Assembly (NCBI RefSeq): GCF_900996235.1
Contig: NZ_CAAJGM010000099.1
Location: 62,001-126,000, forward strand
DNA length: 64,000 bases
Source: Paraburkholderia sp. BCC1885
GTDB lineage: Bacteria; Pseudomonadota; Gammaproteobacteria; Burkholderiales; Burkholderiaceae
Reading direction: 5' to 3'
How positions within the stretch are numbered: the first letter of the stretch is position 1; each line of letters opens with the position of its first letter. Made by a program: the position numbers and the translations under genes. Shown piece by piece: positions 16,965 to 26,288 of this stretch. The notes beneath the pieces were generated by a model. The model was not told the DNA's origin. It was given only the letters and a program-made list of their open reading frames with translations, and searched no databases.

Positions 16965-17331
16965 TTACCTGAGCCGCGTGCGTAGATCGCGCAGAAAAGC
17001 GGAGAAACGGTTGCGCGAAGCAGCCGCAACAACGTCTGTCATCATTCGGGGTGACGCTCAACCCTTCATCGGGTACAACCCCGGATGTCTGCGCCTCGCG
17101 GACCATCGCAGTCAACGTTTCGATTTGCCGGGTCCGATCCGCACGATCGGCTTCGGATTCTTTCTGCAGGTTCGTCAACGTCTCGGTCTGCCCGGCCCGC
17201 TTGCTACGGTCATCCCCGGATTCGAGCATCAGCCTCGTCAGTTTCTCTATCTGTTCGCCGCGCGCCAATCGATCCGACAATGAAGCCGGCTCCGTAGAAG
17301 TCGGTGTCGTCGTTATGAACCTGCGGTTCAT
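16965..17331 (-). CDS. Coiled-coil protein, reading frame broken near 17045
   Basis: The N-terminal ~95 residues are a strong coiled coil built of three ~20-residue repeats (EQIEKLTRLMLESGDDRSK, QTETLTNLQKESEADRAD, RQIETLTAMVREAQ). In this frame the sequence then turns into Cys/Arg-rich nonsense that runs through the next gene. In the other frame, from ATG at 17045, the continuation MTDVVAAASRNRFSAFLRDL...RLR ends in TAA just before the next gene's ribosome site, as a proper C-terminus would. One base gained or lost near 17040-17055 explains this. It is comparable in type to the coiled-coil protein at 31651. Confidence 0.55.
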
Positions 17332-17510
17332 CGGCGGACATCCCGGGCCGTCCAAACCAGCGCACCGCATGCGCTACATTGCGCGTTGAATGGCGTTAAT
17401 CCGGCGTTTCCGCACCAGCAGCTTCTCATATCCATTCCCCTGGTTCCTCTTCAGCAGGCTACGCACAGGAACGTTGCCGCCAGTCCGGCGAGCGCGCCTC
17501 GCGCACTCCG

Positions 17511-18269
17511 TCAGCCACCGCATAACACACCCGCCTCCACCGTCGCCGCGCGTGGCGCGTGTGCCTGCATCGGTTCGAGCTGTGCCATATCGGTTTCGCT
17601 GAACGGAACCTGACTCGCCCTGAGAAACGCCTTGATCGGATCGCCCGACACCGCAATCACGTAGCTGGCCGCGCCGGAGCGCGTCACATAGGCTCGCGGA
17701 TCATCGCCCGATGCGCTGGCCCGCTCGGTCACCAGTCCCACCACGAGCCCTCCCTGGTCAAGCACCGGACTCCCACTTGCCCCGTTGGTCGCCGAGGAGA
17801 TCAGCGTAAACTCCCCAGCAGATCCGGCAGGCCGGTCGCGCGTAAACGCGTTGTACATCGTGTCCGCCCGATCGGTCATATGCCCCAGCACTTCATAACC
17901 TGCGGCAAATACGGGTTGAGAAGCGCTCACGTCGTCCGTTTTCGCAAAGCTTGCCGCAAGCAGGGGCCTGATCCTGCTGGTGATCACCGCGAGGTCGTGG
18001 TCGGGGCTCACCGCCTTGACCGTCGCCCGCGCAACCTGACCATCCTTGATCACGAACAGCGACTGGCAGCTCTCAACCACATGCCGCGCAGTCAGCACGT
18101 CGGTATCGTTCACAAAGACACCCGTCGCGTTCGATTCGAGCGCGAACGCATCGATCTTCTTCGACGGAGCAATCATCACAGGCTCGCGCGTCGTCTGCCC
18201 TGCCGCCCCCGACATTGCGATCGCCGTCAGCACCGCAATGACCAACGCCGTAGCAGCCCGCCGTCTCAT
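17511..18269 (-). CDS. Secreted trypsin-like serine protease
   Basis: 252 residues with a signal peptide (MRRRAATALVIAVLTAIAMS, cleavage near AAG). The chymotrypsin-fold triad is visible: His in VLTARHVV, Asp in SPDHDLAVI, and Ser in NGASGSPV. There is no PDZ domain. It is a periplasmic or secreted S1-type peptidase. Its ATG overlaps the stop of the upstream 18266-18757 gene (ATGA), so the start at 18269 is well supported and the genes are coupled. The cluster has a second, unrelated-architecture protease (DegP-like, 22903). Confidence 0.87.
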   Translation of the reverse strand: MRRRAATALVIAVLTAIAMSGAAGQTTREPVMIAPSKKIDAFALESNATGVFVNDTDVLTARHVVESCQSLFVIKDGQVARATVKAVSPDHDLAVITSRIRPLLAASFAKTDDVSASQPVFAAGYEVLGHMTDRADTMYNAFTRDRPAGSAGEFTLISSATNGASGSPVLDQGGLVVGLVTERASASGDDPRAYVTRSGAASYVIAVSGDPIKAFLRASQVPFSETDMAQLEPMQAHAPRAATVEAGVLCGG

Positions 18270-18757
18270 CCTGCCTGCTCCTCCGGGCACCCCTCCCGCG
18301 CGCCGCAGAATCCGCTTGCGGGCGCCTGCGCATCCGGGTTGGCCTCCAGGTGCAATCTGACACGCAAGGGCTGCCGCATGTCGGACGGCGGCGGCTCGGT
18401 GATTGGATGAGTCGTCAGCAACTGGCGCAGGATCGCGTCAGCCTTCGGATCTCCAAGCGAATCAAAATCGACCCTGCTGACCTGCCCCGATGGATCGATC
18501 CACGCGCGGATCACGATGGCCGGTGGTGGCGCATCGCCTTTCGCGTTCAGGATCCGGTTCTCCAGGTACCCGTGCAACTGGTTCGCGGTATCGTCGTCCG
18601 CCTCGAGCCAGACCTGGAACTGGTGGCCCACGAGCTGCGCGTACGCGATCCACGGCTCGGGAATCGCACTCGCCTGTCCCCACGCCGGCACCGTCCAGCT
18701 CAGCACCAGCCCGAATAGCCCGGCCGCAAAACCGCTCCACTTTCCACTTTTCCTCAT
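18266..18757 (-). CDS. Secreted TonB-C-like protein
   Basis: 163 residues. The signal peptide is MRKSGKWSGFAAGLFGLVLS with cleavage near WGQA. The mature part begins with a helical AYAQLVGHQFQVWLEADDD and ends in a TonB C-terminal-type motif, VIRAWIDPSGQVSRVDFDSL, followed by LRVRLHLE. There is no membrane anchor, unlike true TonB. Similar proteins are at 29942 and 30545. GGGGAAAGG precedes the ATG at 18757. The stop overlaps the protease start (ATGA). It is possibly a periplasmic partner or competitor of TonB, which is inference. Confidence 0.75.
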   Translation of the reverse strand: MRKSGKWSGFAAGLFGLVLSWTVPAWGQASAIPEPWIAYAQLVGHQFQVWLEADDDTANQLHGYLENRILNAKGDAPPPAIVIRAWIDPSGQVSRVDFDSLGDPKADAILRQLLTTHPITEPPPSDMRQPLRVRLHLEANPDAQAPASGFCGAREGCPEEQAG

Positions 18758-18815
18758 GCCTTTCCCCGCTCTGTCCATTGCCGTCGTCGGCGACCACCGT
18801 TGGAGCGCACGTCGC

Positions 18816-19397
18816 TTACCGGTAAATCAATGCAGCGCTGCGTCTGGCCAACGCGCTGCGCCCCGTCACGCGTGTAACCTCGCCGGCATCATCCCTACGG
18901 GGCAGTGCCTGCGCGTGAACGCCACCACCCTGTCGGGCGAGACCCGGATGCCCGACGCCCTCATCGAGGCCTGCCCAGCCATCAGGTGCTCGCTGGCCGC
19001 CGCCTCGGGCCCGAGCAGCCGCGCGGGTCCCGCTGGGGACGACATCGTGCGGCTGCAGCGCGCTGGCATCGTGCGTTTCCGGTCTCGCCGCATCGAGCGG
19101 GTATCCGGGCACCCTCGCCTCTACAGTCGGCACAAGCCGCTCCCGTACCGTTCCCAGCCAGTCGCAGTGCGTCAGCCAGTCGTAGTGCGTCCATACCGCC
19201 ACAAACATGGCGGGCATGAACAACCACATGACCGGCTTTAGCCGCCACGCATTCCTTGAGACCACACCATGCCTATCCCACCGCATGATCACGACCGTCG
19301 CGCCATACCGTCCTGCGAATGTCTGCCCCGGCGTGTATGACAGGCAATACGCGCCGTGAGTCAAAGTGAATCCCAACACCTGACACACTGACCACAC
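18816..19397 (-). CDS. Hypothetical protein, possibly frameshifted
   Basis: The frame from GTG at 19397 reads as a plausible protein for about 100 residues (VLGFTLTHGAYCLSYTPGQT, a hydrophobic MWLFMPAMFVAVWTHYDW, then RERLVPTVEARVPG). After about 19060 the composition turns Gly/Arg-rich. The adjacent frame (to a TGA at 18866) gives a more protein-like end, GPEAAASEHLMAGQASMRAS...FTRRHCPVG. A one-base shift near 19060-19040 would join them. A short direct repeat (CAGTGCGTCAGCCAGTCG) falls in the THYDW segment. No family recognised. Confidence 0.4.
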   Translation of the reverse strand: MWSVCQVLGFTLTHGAYCLSYTPGQTFAGRYGATVVIMRWDRHGVVSRNAWRLKPVMWLFMPAMFVAVWTHYDWLTHCDWLGTVRERLVPTVEARVPGYPLDAARPETHDASALQPHDVVPSGTRAAARARGGGQRAPDGWAGLDEGVGHPGLARQGGGVHAQALPRRDDAGEVTRVTGRSALARRSAALIYR

Positions 19398-19485
19398 GTC
19401 CCCCGTTCTCCCCAGCCAGTCAGTCGCTGGCCTATGCCCGCCACCGTTTCCTATCCCCGTCCATCCCGCCGGGCATGGTCCCGCA

Positions 19486-19782
19486 CTATCGCACCGGGGG
19501 CGCACCTGTGCGGTTCGGCGGCTGGGTCACCAGACCCTCTGCCGGATTCCCTGCACTGCTGGCCGCCCGTGCGACGGGCCTGGGGGCGAGCTTGCGGTTC
19601 AGACAGTCGTAGGGAAACGTCGAGGCGCCCTGCTTAACGCCTGGGCATCCTCTATGGCTGGTGCCCGAGGCGCCACTCGCCGCTGCAGGCCGGCTCGCCG
19701 GAGGATCGGCCTGCGCGTTACCCCCCAGCAGGCAAACGCACAGCATCCATCGTTCAATCCGATACCATTTCATGCGTTTCAA
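19486..19782 (-). CDS. Small secreted protein with conserved YDCLN motif (first copy)
   Basis: 98 residues with a signal peptide (IERWMLCVCLLGGNAQA). The mature part is Ala/Ser/Pro-rich and contains GCPGVKQGASTFPYDCLNRKLAP, here with C and G spaced as in the paralogue at 27760 (CVDAEVDGERALSYDCLNQQLAP). Two cysteines could form a disulphide. TTG at 19782 has AGGAG at the best spacing, and the ATG at 19773 is the alternative. It heads the second half of the cluster. Function unknown. Confidence 0.65.
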   Translation of the reverse strand: MKRMKWYRIERWMLCVCLLGGNAQADPPASRPAAASGASGTSHRGCPGVKQGASTFPYDCLNRKLAPRPVARAASSAGNPAEGLVTQPPNRTGAPPVR

Positions 19783-19950
19783 ACTGCCTCTCCTTTCTGG
19801 TCAACCGTCACCAGCTCGCCGGACATCCCGCTGCGCCGCAAGCGCTTTTACGCGACCCTGCACCGATCGATCAAGCGCGACCCAGGTCCGTAAAACAGCC
19901 GTTCAGTAAATGCGTGCAACCTCCCATCTCGGGCCATCAGCCCCGCGCAA

Positions 19951-21174
19951 TTACCTGTTGCTTCCGTGAGAATCGTCCTGCGCCGAAATCTCTGGCGCGG
20001 CTACGCCCTTAACGGACTTCTGCAACCTCGCCTTCAACCCGGGCGTCAACCCAAGCACCCTTGATGTGGCGCGCTTCAGACGCGGTCGACGCCCCACGTA
20101 GAGCGCCGCATGTTGAAGCAACAGGCTGACGCCGCTCTGGGCCTGGGCGTAACGATGACGTACCGTATCTTCAGCGCGCCGCAGCGGCGCGGTGATGCGC
20201 CACGAGGCGCTGCCATACAGAGCCTCAAGTTGCGAACGGGTCTCGCAAGAGCGCGCTTCTGCACGCTGCGCCGTTGCTTCCACTTCCCGCACTTTCACTC
20301 CGAACTGATCCGTCACGGCCCATGCCGCAGTCACCGCAACCCAATGCAGGGAAGCCTCCAGCTGCTGCGCGCGAAGCTCGATCGATCGGGTCCGCTCCTC
20401 CCGCTCGCTCGAATAACGCTCGGTCAATGCATGAAGCGTCAGGCCATACTCGGCCCGAAAGGCTTCGGCATTACATTCGAAAACAGCGTCGGGGCCAGCC
20501 TTCTGTGCCACGACGGCATAGTCCGGACTCACGCCATCCAGAACCTGCATCAGGTTCACCGGTTCATTAGGACTCCTTATCGCCTCGTTTTCCTGAAGTC
20601 CTATTGCTCTTACGCGTGCGAAGCCTGAATACTGCGCGACAAACCCCAGCAGTTCAGACGGAATCGGCTTGAAGTGGCTGGGATCCAGATAGAATTTCCG
20701 GCTGGCGACCACGATGTTTTCCGGATTAGGTGTCTCCAGTACCAGAAGGCCGCCAGGCAACAATACGCGTTTGGCCTCAGAGACCAGTGTGCGAAGATCG
20801 TCAAAGCCGATGTGCTCGACGACGTGAAACGCAGAAACAATCGCCAGACACTCATCAGGCAGTGCCCGCAGCGCTTCCAGTGCATCCCGGTTTTCGACGT
20901 TCAGTCCGGCCCGATGACACGCTGTCAGCATGTTCTCGTCCAGATCGACGCCTCGGGCCTTAAACCCGATTTCGCGCATCAGTTCGAGCCACTCCCCGCG
21001 GCCGCAGCCCAGATCCAGGGTCGTCGCTCCGCTAAAGTGAGACAGTAGCGGTTCGACGAATGGCAAATACACGGCCAGCCGGCTCTTGATGAGTTCGCGC
21101 GGACCGCGGAATACATCTTCGAACGCGCGATAAAAATCGTCGACCCTTTCAGGAGGACTAACAAGCTGTTCCAT
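19951..21174 (-). CDS. SAM-dependent methyltransferase with C-terminal helical tail
   Basis: 407 residues. The class I SAM motif is TLDLGCGRGEWLELM (about 52-66), followed by GVDLDENML, then FHVVEHIGFDDLRTLVSEAK and LLPGGLLVLETPNPENI. The last third is coiled-coil-like (SEREERTRSIELRAQQLEAS). Such enzymes are common beside surface polysaccharide genes. The start at 21174 has AGGAAGGG upstream, and a longer in-frame extension to 21273 has none. A second methyltransferase of the same general build lies directly upstream (21474). Substrate unknown, probably a glycan. Confidence 0.88.
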   Translation of the reverse strand: MEQLVSPPERVDDFYRAFEDVFRGPRELIKSRLAVYLPFVEPLLSHFSGATTLDLGCGRGEWLELMREIGFKARGVDLDENMLTACHRAGLNVENRDALEALRALPDECLAIVSAFHVVEHIGFDDLRTLVSEAKRVLLPGGLLVLETPNPENIVVASRKFYLDPSHFKPIPSELLGFVAQYSGFARVRAIGLQENEAIRSPNEPVNLMQVLDGVSPDYAVVAQKAGPDAVFECNAEAFRAEYGLTLHALTERYSSEREERTRSIELRAQQLEASLHWVAVTAAWAVTDQFGVKVREVEATAQRAEARSCETRSQLEALYGSASWRITAPLRRAEDTVRHRYAQAQSGVSLLLQHAALYVGRRPRLKRATSRVLGLTPGLKARLQKSVKGVAAPEISAQDDSHGSNR

Positions 21175-21283
21175 CACCCTTCCTGTTCTGTCATCGTGAG
21201 TCGTAAGCACTGCCCCCATGCACCGCGCCATAACCCGCCTTGCTGGACTTAGCACCGCCCTCTTTGGGCCCACCGCGCGGCTT

Positions 21284-21473
21284 ACCCACTCGACGGGCCC
21301 AGGTCGATCGACGGCTATTGCCGTGTCGTACCGCGCTCGATCAACAGTGCCGCGTTACCCGCCAGCAGACGCAGGGGCAGCAACCATCGTTCATTCCGAT
21401 TCCGTTTCATCCGCGTCAATCCGCTTCAATCCGCCTCTTCGTTTTGGTCAACCACCGCCAGTTGCGGCCAGAA
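21284..21473 (-). pseudogene. Chimeric relic: 5' end of YDCLN gene fused to 3' end of degP
   Basis: Bases 21375-21470 resemble the start and upstream region of the small secreted gene at 19782. Bases 21284-21362 resemble the last ~80 bp of the degP-like gene (22903-22985). On the minus strand they form an in-frame ORF (21410-21315) whose first half parallels MKWYRIERWMLCVCLL and whose second half is GNAALLIERGTTRQ, the DegP tail. It then ends at TAG. The junction falls at the shared GNA triplet. It is a recombination scar, probably not functional. Confidence 0.75.
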
Positions 21474-22634
21474 TCAGTGTGCCCGCTGTGCCCCACGCGC
21501 GCGCAGGAAGCCGATTCTCGCCGGCATGCGATACGGCGTGGCAGCCCACCATAGCGCCTTTAAACCGCGCCGCAACTGACGTCGTACCGGCAGCGGAATA
21601 TGCGTGCCGACAGACCGGACAATGCCGAGGATGCGCCATGTGGTACTGGCCCGGATCGCCCCGAGTTCGTCGCGTGCGGATGAAAACCTAATGCCGATAG
21701 CCGACAGGTCAGCCTGTAACTGGTTGACTGTCTGCTGGCTGGCCACCGCATCATTTCGAAAGCAGGCCATTTTTTCCATTTCGTACAACAGGGTACGCAG
21801 GTCCGATTCGCTCTGCTGCTGCGCGTCAAGTTGCTGTTGCAAAACCTGAACCCGTCCACCCAGTTCAACAAGCGTCTGCTCCAGCTTAAACTGGGGCGAA
21901 ATTGCGGCACCCAGCCGGGCATGCAGATGCCGTATCTGCACGCCCACGTCCTCACTGGCCGCAAACAGAGGACGCACCCCGGGCGGCACACTCGGTCCGG
22001 GACACAGCACCCCCAGACCATGGCCATGGATGAACTCGAAGGAGGGATGCTTTTCCCTCAGATCCTCCCACAGGCGCCAGACACCGAAGCCCCGTTCCCG
22101 GACGTTGATATCGTGGAACAGCACGATGGCCTGCTCCGATAGCTTCGGCAACCAGGTGGAGTAATCCTCCACAACGTCCTCGTAGTGGTGCCGTCCGTCG
22201 ATATGAAGCAGATCGATCTCACCATCAGAAAAATACGCGCGCGCCTCGTCAAAGCGCGCCCGGATCAGTTGCGAAAATCCGGCATAGTGCCGGGCCTGGA
22301 TGCCGGACAGATTCTGAAATATGTCCTCACCGTAAAAACCCGCGTGTTCGTCGCCTAGCCATGTATCAACGGCATAACAGGCAGTAGGCAGCCTGAGCCG
22401 CTCGACAGCCTGGCACAGGGCGAGAAACGAAAAACCGGCATGCGTACCCAGTTCAACCAAAACACGAGGCCGCAGGGCGTCCATCAGCCAGAACCCAAAC
22501 GGTGCATGCTCCAGCCATGCCGATGGCACGATATGTTGTGGCGCCCAGAACGAGGCGGGGCTCACACACGGCAACAACATCCCCGGGTGTTCCTCCGAAA
22601 CCTGCCTCGCATGCACGGCAGTCTGATCAGGCAT
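21474..22634 (-). CDS. Class I SAM-dependent methyltransferase with coiled-coil tail
   Basis: 386 residues. The methyltransferase region is residues ~40-215, with PRVLVELGTHAGFSFLALCQ (SAM motif I), CYAVDTWLGDEHAGFYGE, IDLLHIDGRHHYEDVVEDY and AIVLFHDINVRERGFGVW, typical of the Methyltransf_24/polysaccharide group. A long helical part follows (QQQLDAQQQSESDLRTLLYE) and then a basic C-terminus (WRILGIVRSVGTHI). GGGGAAAG precedes the ATG at 22634. With the adjacent 19951 gene it probably modifies a surface glycan or glycolipid, which is inference. Confidence 0.87.
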   Translation of the reverse strand: MPDQTAVHARQVSEEHPGMLLPCVSPASFWAPQHIVPSAWLEHAPFGFWLMDALRPRVLVELGTHAGFSFLALCQAVERLRLPTACYAVDTWLGDEHAGFYGEDIFQNLSGIQARHYAGFSQLIRARFDEARAYFSDGEIDLLHIDGRHHYEDVVEDYSTWLPKLSEQAIVLFHDINVRERGFGVWRLWEDLREKHPSFEFIHGHGLGVLCPGPSVPPGVRPLFAASEDVGVQIRHLHARLGAAISPQFKLEQTLVELGGRVQVLQQQLDAQQQSESDLRTLLYEMEKMACFRNDAVASQQTVNQLQADLSAIGIRFSSARDELGAIRASTTWRILGIVRSVGTHIPLPVRRQLRRGLKALWWAATPYRMPARIGFLRARGAQRAH

Positions 22635-22902
22635 TGTCTTTCCCCAAAAGTGAAGGACCTGCTATCTGAAACGATGGATACGGAGTGGGCTCGAGGCACA
22701 GCACACCGCGCAGCAGTGAGACAGGCACCGTGATTCCCGCCTTCTCCCCTCTGCGCCAACCGGCACATCAAGCGGAGGGCATCCTCCACCGCACCCGGGT
22801 TCCTGCCGACGATGCCAGGCAGTCCCGCCTCCCGGCCAGATCGCCTCCCAACCTCTCGCGTCATTCGCCAGACATCGGCACATACCCTTCATCGCGCTAC
22901 GC

Positions 22903-24345
22903 TCACCCGTTTGACGAACTCAGGTCGATCGGCAGGTACTGCCGTGTCGTGCCACGCTGGATCAGCAGTGCCGCATTGCCCGCCGCCTGTCGCAACTGTT
23001 CGGCCAGTTCGTCGATCGTCGTGACCGGCGTGCCGTTCACCGACAGCACAACATCGCCGACCTTCAGCCCGATCGTGGCCGCGCGACCCGTCACCTGCTG
23101 GACCAGCAGCCCGTGATCAACCCCCAGCTTCTGCTGCTCCTGTGGCGTGAGCGGGCGCACCGTCACGCCCAGGCGTGGCGGCGTCTGGGCCATGCCCGTC
23201 GAAGCGCTGCTGCTCTCCAGCTGTCCCACCGTCACGTCCATATGAGTCGCCGTGCCCGAGCGCCATACCGTCAGATCCGCCGTCTGACCCGGACGGATCT
23301 TTGCGACCATCGTGAGCAGGTCGGCCGAATCCCCCACCTCACGACCATTCACCGCCAGCACCACGTCGCCCGGCTGAAGCCCGGCCTGCGCCGCCGGCCC
23401 ATCGGCCTCGACCGAAACGATCAGCGCTCCGTCCGGCCTGGACAATCCGAACGAATGCGCGAGCGACTGGCTGACTTCCTGCAGCGACACCCCCAGCTTG
23501 CCGCGCGTCACCTGACCGCTCTTCAGCAACTGGTTCTTCACGTCCAGCGCGATGTCGATCGGGATCGCGAACGACAGTCCCTGATATCCACCCGTCCTCG
23601 AGTAAATCGTCGAGTTGATCCCGATGACGCGCCCCGCCAGATCGAACAGCGGTCCACCGGAATTGCCCGGATTGATCGGAACGTCGGTCTGGATGAACGG
23701 GATGTACGCTTCGCCTGGCAGTGAACGCGACTTCGCACTGACAATACCGGACGTCACCGTGTTGGCAAAGCCGTAGGGCGAGCCGATCGCCATCACCCAG
23801 TCGCCGACCTCGGTGCGATCCGGGTTGCCCGTCACGACCACGGGCAAATCGCTCGCATCGATCTTCACCAGCGCAACGTCGGACAGCGCATCACTGCCGA
23901 TCACCTTGCCCTTGAACTCGCGTTTGTCCGTGAGCTTCACATCGACCGACGCAGCATCGCCCACGACATGCCGGTTCGTCAGGATGTAGCCGTCCGAACT
24001 CACGATGAACCCGGAGCCCAGGCTCACTTCCTCTCGATTGCCGATCACGCGTCTCGCGAGAAACGGCGCGAGCGGATTGCCCGGTGCAACGCCCGGGGGC
24101 AACTGGATACCCATCTGCGTGACCTCATGCGTCACACTGATATTGACGACCGCGGGCCCATAGCGCCTCACCAGGGCCGCAAAATTCGGCACCGTCATCT
24201 GCGGCGCTGTCGCGACAACCTCCTGGCCGATCGCGGACGCGACGAAGCCGGCGGACCATCCTGCATGCCCTCCCTGTATCTGGAGGCAGGCCAGTACTCC
24301 GGCCAGCACCATCGTTCTCAACCCTGTCCTGTCGCAATACTTCAT
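22903..24345 (-). CDS. DegP/HtrA family periplasmic serine endopeptidase
   Basis: 480 residues. A signal peptide is followed by the protease domain (about 80-260). His in ILTNRHVVG, Asp in SDVALVKIDAS and Ser in NPGNSGGPLFD form the triad. Two PDZ domains follow (about 275-365, with GLQPGDVVLAVNG, and 385-475, with GLKVGDVVLSVNG). This is the complete Do-family layout for folding control and degradation of envelope proteins. GGAGCAGG precedes the ATG at 24345. In this cluster it would serve quality control of the exported proteins. A fragment of its 3' end survives at 21284-21362. Confidence 0.95.
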   Translation of the reverse strand: MKYCDRTGLRTMVLAGVLACLQIQGGHAGWSAGFVASAIGQEVVATAPQMTVPNFAALVRRYGPAVVNISVTHEVTQMGIQLPPGVAPGNPLAPFLARRVIGNREEVSLGSGFIVSSDGYILTNRHVVGDAASVDVKLTDKREFKGKVIGSDALSDVALVKIDASDLPVVVTGNPDRTEVGDWVMAIGSPYGFANTVTSGIVSAKSRSLPGEAYIPFIQTDVPINPGNSGGPLFDLAGRVIGINSTIYSRTGGYQGLSFAIPIDIALDVKNQLLKSGQVTRGKLGVSLQEVSQSLAHSFGLSRPDGALIVSVEADGPAAQAGLQPGDVVLAVNGREVGDSADLLTMVAKIRPGQTADLTVWRSGTATHMDVTVGQLESSSASTGMAQTPPRLGVTVRPLTPQEQQKLGVDHGLLVQQVTGRAATIGLKVGDVVLSVNGTPVTTIDELAEQLRQAAGNAALLIQRGTTRQYLPIDLSSSNG

Positions 24346-24429
24346 GCCTGCTCCAACCTTCAGTGATTCCCTGCCCGGGGGCTACCGTCTGCCGCACGCC
24401 ACAGACGGCATCTGCACCGGCCGGTGTTC

Positions 24430-24651
24430 TCAACCAAAGCGATTGATCCAGTCTCCAGCCCATCGCCTGGCGTGCGCGACTGCGGCATCCGGCCCGTCAA
24501 AACGCTCCGGGTCGGGAAACCTGCGGCTCGTAACAAACGAGCCATTCGCCCTGCTCGTCACCACGACCATCGCGCAAAACCGGCCATCGGGCATACACAA
24601 CGGTTCACAGTTCAACCAGTACTTTCCATGCTCAAACACCTGCTTCGACAT
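24430..24651 (-). CDS. Conserved hypothetical protein, 73 residues
   Basis: A compact protein (MSKQVFEHGKYWLNCEPLCM, SRRFPDPERFDGPDAAVAHA, RRWAGDWINRFG) with no signal peptide. GGAAAGGTGAT precedes the ATG at 24651. Small single-domain proteins of this kind are frequent in Burkholderia, often unnamed. It lies just upstream of degP in the same orientation. No role known. Confidence 0.75.
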   Translation of the reverse strand: MSKQVFEHGKYWLNCEPLCMPDGRFCAMVVVTSRANGSFVTSRRFPDPERFDGPDAAVAHARRWAGDWINRFG

Positions 24652-24775
24652 ATCACCTTTCCAACCAATACAATCACGAAGGCGCCATTATTGCCTGCGC
24701 AGAGCGACGCCCGCATGAACGCGGCAGCCGTTTTCCCTGCCAGCGTGAACCCGCCACCGTCCACCGCGGATTGAC

Positions 24776-25597
24776 TCAGAACCAGGCTGCACCGCGACCA
24801 TCCATCAGCCGCCCGTCACGCCCAGGTGACATCCCCATGAAACGATGAAATGCCTGCATGTCCGCGCGGCTCACCGATGCGACCGATGCGACCGGGTTAT
24901 CGAGAAATGCTTCATCGCGCACCACGGTCTCCCACTGCAATACTTCGGCGCCGGTAGGAAACGGCGTCAGCTCAGGGTCACGGTAAATCAGCCTGAACAG
25001 CTGCGGGCGCGCTCGGCCCTGCAGCCAGAGGTCGCCCTCATCGGACACACTGCTATCAAACCAGAACCGCACCCATGTCACTTCGCCCTCCGCGTCGTCC
25101 TCATCCCCTGCGGGCTGCGGCACCTGCCGGATGAACCCCGCCATCACCAGCAGCACGTACGGAACATCCCGCTCGTCAAGCTCGGGGTACGACCACAGGT
25201 TCAGCACATCCGCGTACTCAATCAGATGCACAAACCGCTGTATCGTCAGCGCGGGGACCGCCCTGCGCATCACCTGGAAATGCAGCGACCAGTGGCGCAA
25301 AAATATATCGCGATGCGCAGCCAGGAGCCGCACGTCGCGCTGCTGGTGAACACCTATCCCGTCCGGCTGGTAAGAAGGCGTGGTGAGCGGACACCGCGTC
25401 GCGTCCTCGCGAAACCTGTGCACCAACCTGTGCGGCTCGCCATCCTCCCCTGCCTGCTCGAGTGCACCATCGCAGACAGGACACCGCGAGCCAGCCTTGC
25501 CGGCCGGACTGCTGGCACCGTCGTCACTCATATATGCCGCCAGGCGCGCATTGACGCTGACGCATCGCTCGTCGAGCGGATGCAGCGTGGTATTCAC
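24776..25597 (-). CDS. Zinc-ribbon-like conserved protein (first copy)
   Basis: 273 residues from GTG at 25597 (preceded by GGGAGCAG). The N-terminus contains HPLDE, CPVCDGAL and, further on, RCPLTTPSY. This gives a CxxC pair and later Cys that could bind zinc, but not a complete classical ribbon. The centre has FVHLIEYADVLNLWSYPELD and YVLLVMAGFIR, a strongly conserved block. It is clearly paralogous to 28194-28974 over its whole length. It is probably cytoplasmic. Function unknown, but its duplication within the same operon argues for a role in the export system. Confidence 0.8.
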   Translation of the reverse strand: MNTTLHPLDERCVSVNARLAAYMSDDGASSPAGKAGSRCPVCDGALEQAGEDGEPHRLVHRFREDATRCPLTTPSYQPDGIGVHQQRDVRLLAAHRDIFLRHWSLHFQVMRRAVPALTIQRFVHLIEYADVLNLWSYPELDERDVPYVLLVMAGFIRQVPQPAGDEDDAEGEVTWVRFWFDSSVSDEGDLWLQGRARPQLFRLIYRDPELTPFPTGAEVLQWETVVRDEAFLDNPVASVASVSRADMQAFHRFMGMSPGRDGRLMDGRGAAWF

Positions 25598-25843
25598 CCC
25601 TGCTCCCATTCATTGACTTCATCCACCGCCGTGCCACACCGTCGCACGGATCATGACGCTGGGCCCCCACAACCGGTCCCCTCGCCACCCACGTGCCTAA
25701 ACATCGCCTTGTACCGCGCCCGGGATACACCCGGATCGCGGTTTCCCCCGGCGTAGCAAGACTCCGATGAGATCGAACGCGGCGGGCTCCAGCTCCGCAA
25801 GGACCGATACGCCGCCAGCGGTGCGCCAAACGCCATGCCTGGA

Positions 25844-26125
25844 TCAGATGCCACTGTCCCTTTCCAGAGCCTTCATCACCTGAGGCGACAGCTCATAGAC
25901 GGGATACATCTGGGCGCCTGGAGACCATTCGCGCTGGTACCGCCACACTCCATCGCCCAGCACATAGCCCCACGCATACCGAACGCGCGCATTGTTTGTC
26001 TGTATCTGCGCCTGACATTGCCGCCAGGCACCCTCAGTTACCGCGTTTTGATACCCATCGCCGCGCCTTGTGAGATCGAAATTCTCACCCCTCGCGTACA
26101 TCTCAAACTCAGTCCGGTTCTGCAT
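25844..26125 (-). CDS. Conserved hypothetical protein, 93 residues
   Basis: Starts MQNRTEFEMYARGENFDLTR, preceded by GAGAGGTGG at good spacing. An in-frame extension to 26410 is arginine-rich noise. The protein is soluble, with aromatic conserved-looking stretches (AWRQCQAQIQTNNARVRYAW, VWRYQREWSPGAQMYPVYEL). It sits between pstS and the zinc-ribbon-like gene. No family recognised. Confidence 0.7.
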   Translation of the reverse strand: MQNRTEFEMYARGENFDLTRRGDGYQNAVTEGAWRQCQAQIQTNNARVRYAWGYVLGDGVWRYQREWSPGAQMYPVYELSPQVMKALERDSGI

Positions 26126-26288
26126 CGTTCCACCTCTCAAACGTGTCACGAAACACGGGTTGCCCTCGGGCCCAGTCCAAGGCACCCCGGCGTCACGCCA
26201 CCTGGCGGCCACCTCACGGTCACGGCACACATGCGTGCTGCAATGCCCTCGCGTGCGGCCCGCCTGGATCAATCCTCGTGGCCTGCGT

